Of a stretch of 5,329 bases of DNA, positions 5,044 through 5,329 are shown piece after piece. Made by a program: the position numbers and the translations under genes. The number at the start of each line of letters is the position of its first letter. Position 1 is the stretch's first letter. Under the pieces are notes generated by a model. It ran no database searches. It was not told where the DNA came from and was given only the letters and a program-made list of their open reading frames with translations. Source of the DNA: Bacteroidales bacterium UBA4073 (GTDB lineage: Bacteria; Bacteroidota; Bacteroidia; Bacteroidales; Tenuifilaceae). Where the stretch lies: the NCBI GenBank assembly GCA_002383425.1, contig DFYV01000092.1:7666-12994 (forward strand). Direction: 5' to 3'.

Positions 5044-5051
5044 CAAAGTTA
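5044..5051 (-). promoter_or_regulatory. Candidate promoter -7 element of the LtaS-like gene
   Basis: The minus strand reads TAACTTTG, an exact TAnnTTTG match and the same octamer as before greA. It lies 26 bases upstream of the ATG, giving a leader of about 20 nt. The upstream DNA is very AT-rich; no TTTG is present at the -33 spacing, where TTAA occurs. Confidence 0.55.
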
Positions 5052-5124
5052 ATATTTCTTTAATTTTATGTTAATTTTTTGAGTTTATAGGTTAAATCTT
5101 TTTTTGATGTGCAAGGAGATTATA

Positions 5125-5152
5125 GTTGATGGTTGTTCGTTGTTCGTTGTTC
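5125..5152. repeat. Short heptamer array, GTTGATG then GTTGTTC x3
   Basis: One GTTGATG (5125-5131) is followed by three exact GTTGTTC units, then a G run and AAAT. It resembles the start of the next array, which opens with the same GTTGATG word ten bases later, so the two probably derive from one another. Confidence 0.85.
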
Positions 5153-5161
5153 GGGGAAATG

Positions 5162-5247
5162 GTTGATGGTTGACGGTTGTTCGTCGTTCGTCGTTCGTCG
5201 TTCGTCGTTCGTCGTTCGTCGTTCGGAAATAAGGTTGATGGTTGATG
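5162..5247. repeat. Heptamer array, GTCGTTC x6 with graded flanking units
   Basis: Units in order are GTTGATG, GTTGACG, GTTGTTC, then six exact GTCGTTC (5183-5224). A nine-base interruption follows, then GTTGATG twice (5234-5247). Adjacent unit types differ by one to three bases, so the array looks like stepwise unit replacement and expansion. The region 5052-5329 has no gene. Confidence 0.95.
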
Positions 5248-5269
5248 TTTTGATATCTTTTGAATTTTA

Positions 5270-5304
5270 AATTACGAATTACGAATTACGAATTACGAAT
5301 TACG
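5270..5304. repeat. Heptamer array, AATTACG x5
   Basis: Five exact head-to-tail AATTACG units. They are followed by a T-rich tail with TTTTACC (5308-5314) and TTTTGCC (5321-5327), which returns to the words seen at the window start. No coding sequence is present. Confidence 0.95.
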
Positions 5305-5329
5305 CTTTTTTACCTTTTACTTTTGCCTT

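Overview
This window looks like a chromosomal segment from a Bacteroidota bacterium, probably of the order Bacteroidales. It is AT-rich. Four candidate promoters carry the Bacteroidota -7 octamer TAnnTTTG. Most starts lack a Shine-Dalgarno sequence, lipoproteins of the usual Bacteroidota type are present, and the intergenic DNA is full of short tandem repeats. The assignment comes from reading the sequence only; no search was run.

Layout. Positions 1-182 hold a heptanucleotide tandem array and a possible terminator. A co-directional minus-strand block then runs from 2176 down to 183: a small lysine-rich lipoprotein (1796-2176), a membrane-anchored acidic protein (1172-1780), the transcript-cleavage factor GreA (590-1063) and a HIT-family nucleotide-binding hydrolase (183-578). 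The first two form one tight pair and the last two another. A promoter-like octamer and a hairpin followed by a T-rich run lie between the pairs, in what would be the greA leader. A Rieske-like lipoprotein (2197-2628, plus strand) diverges from the block with only 20 bp between the start codons. Positions 2629-3049 hold no gene but several repeat structures: a direct-repeat-flanked block containing an inverted repeat and a 9-bp tandem repeat, then two heptamer arrays. A large minus-strand membrane sulfatase of the LtaS-like superfamily follows (3050-5017), with a candidate terminator and promoter. The last 280 bases hold more heptamer arrays and no gene.

How the genes work together. greA and the HIT gene are a housekeeping pair (rescue of stalled RNA polymerase; nucleotide phosphoramidate or dinucleotide hydrolysis) and are probably co-transcribed. 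The two small proteins upstream of greA have no function I can assign. The Rieske-like protein and the LtaS-like enzyme are both envelope proteins, but nothing in the sequence links them.

Most interesting points. (1) Five tandem arrays of different sequence all have a 7-bp unit, and each contains a TTC/GAA trinucleotide in phase. (2) The greA leader combines a terminator-like hairpin, a strong Shine-Dalgarno sequence and a six-codon mini-ORF overlapping the greA start as ATGA. (3) The Rieske-like protein has a rearranged metal-ligand set. (4) The 2627-2808 block is a repeat element of unknown origin. I do not see a new multi-gene system; the novelty is in the non-coding DNA.
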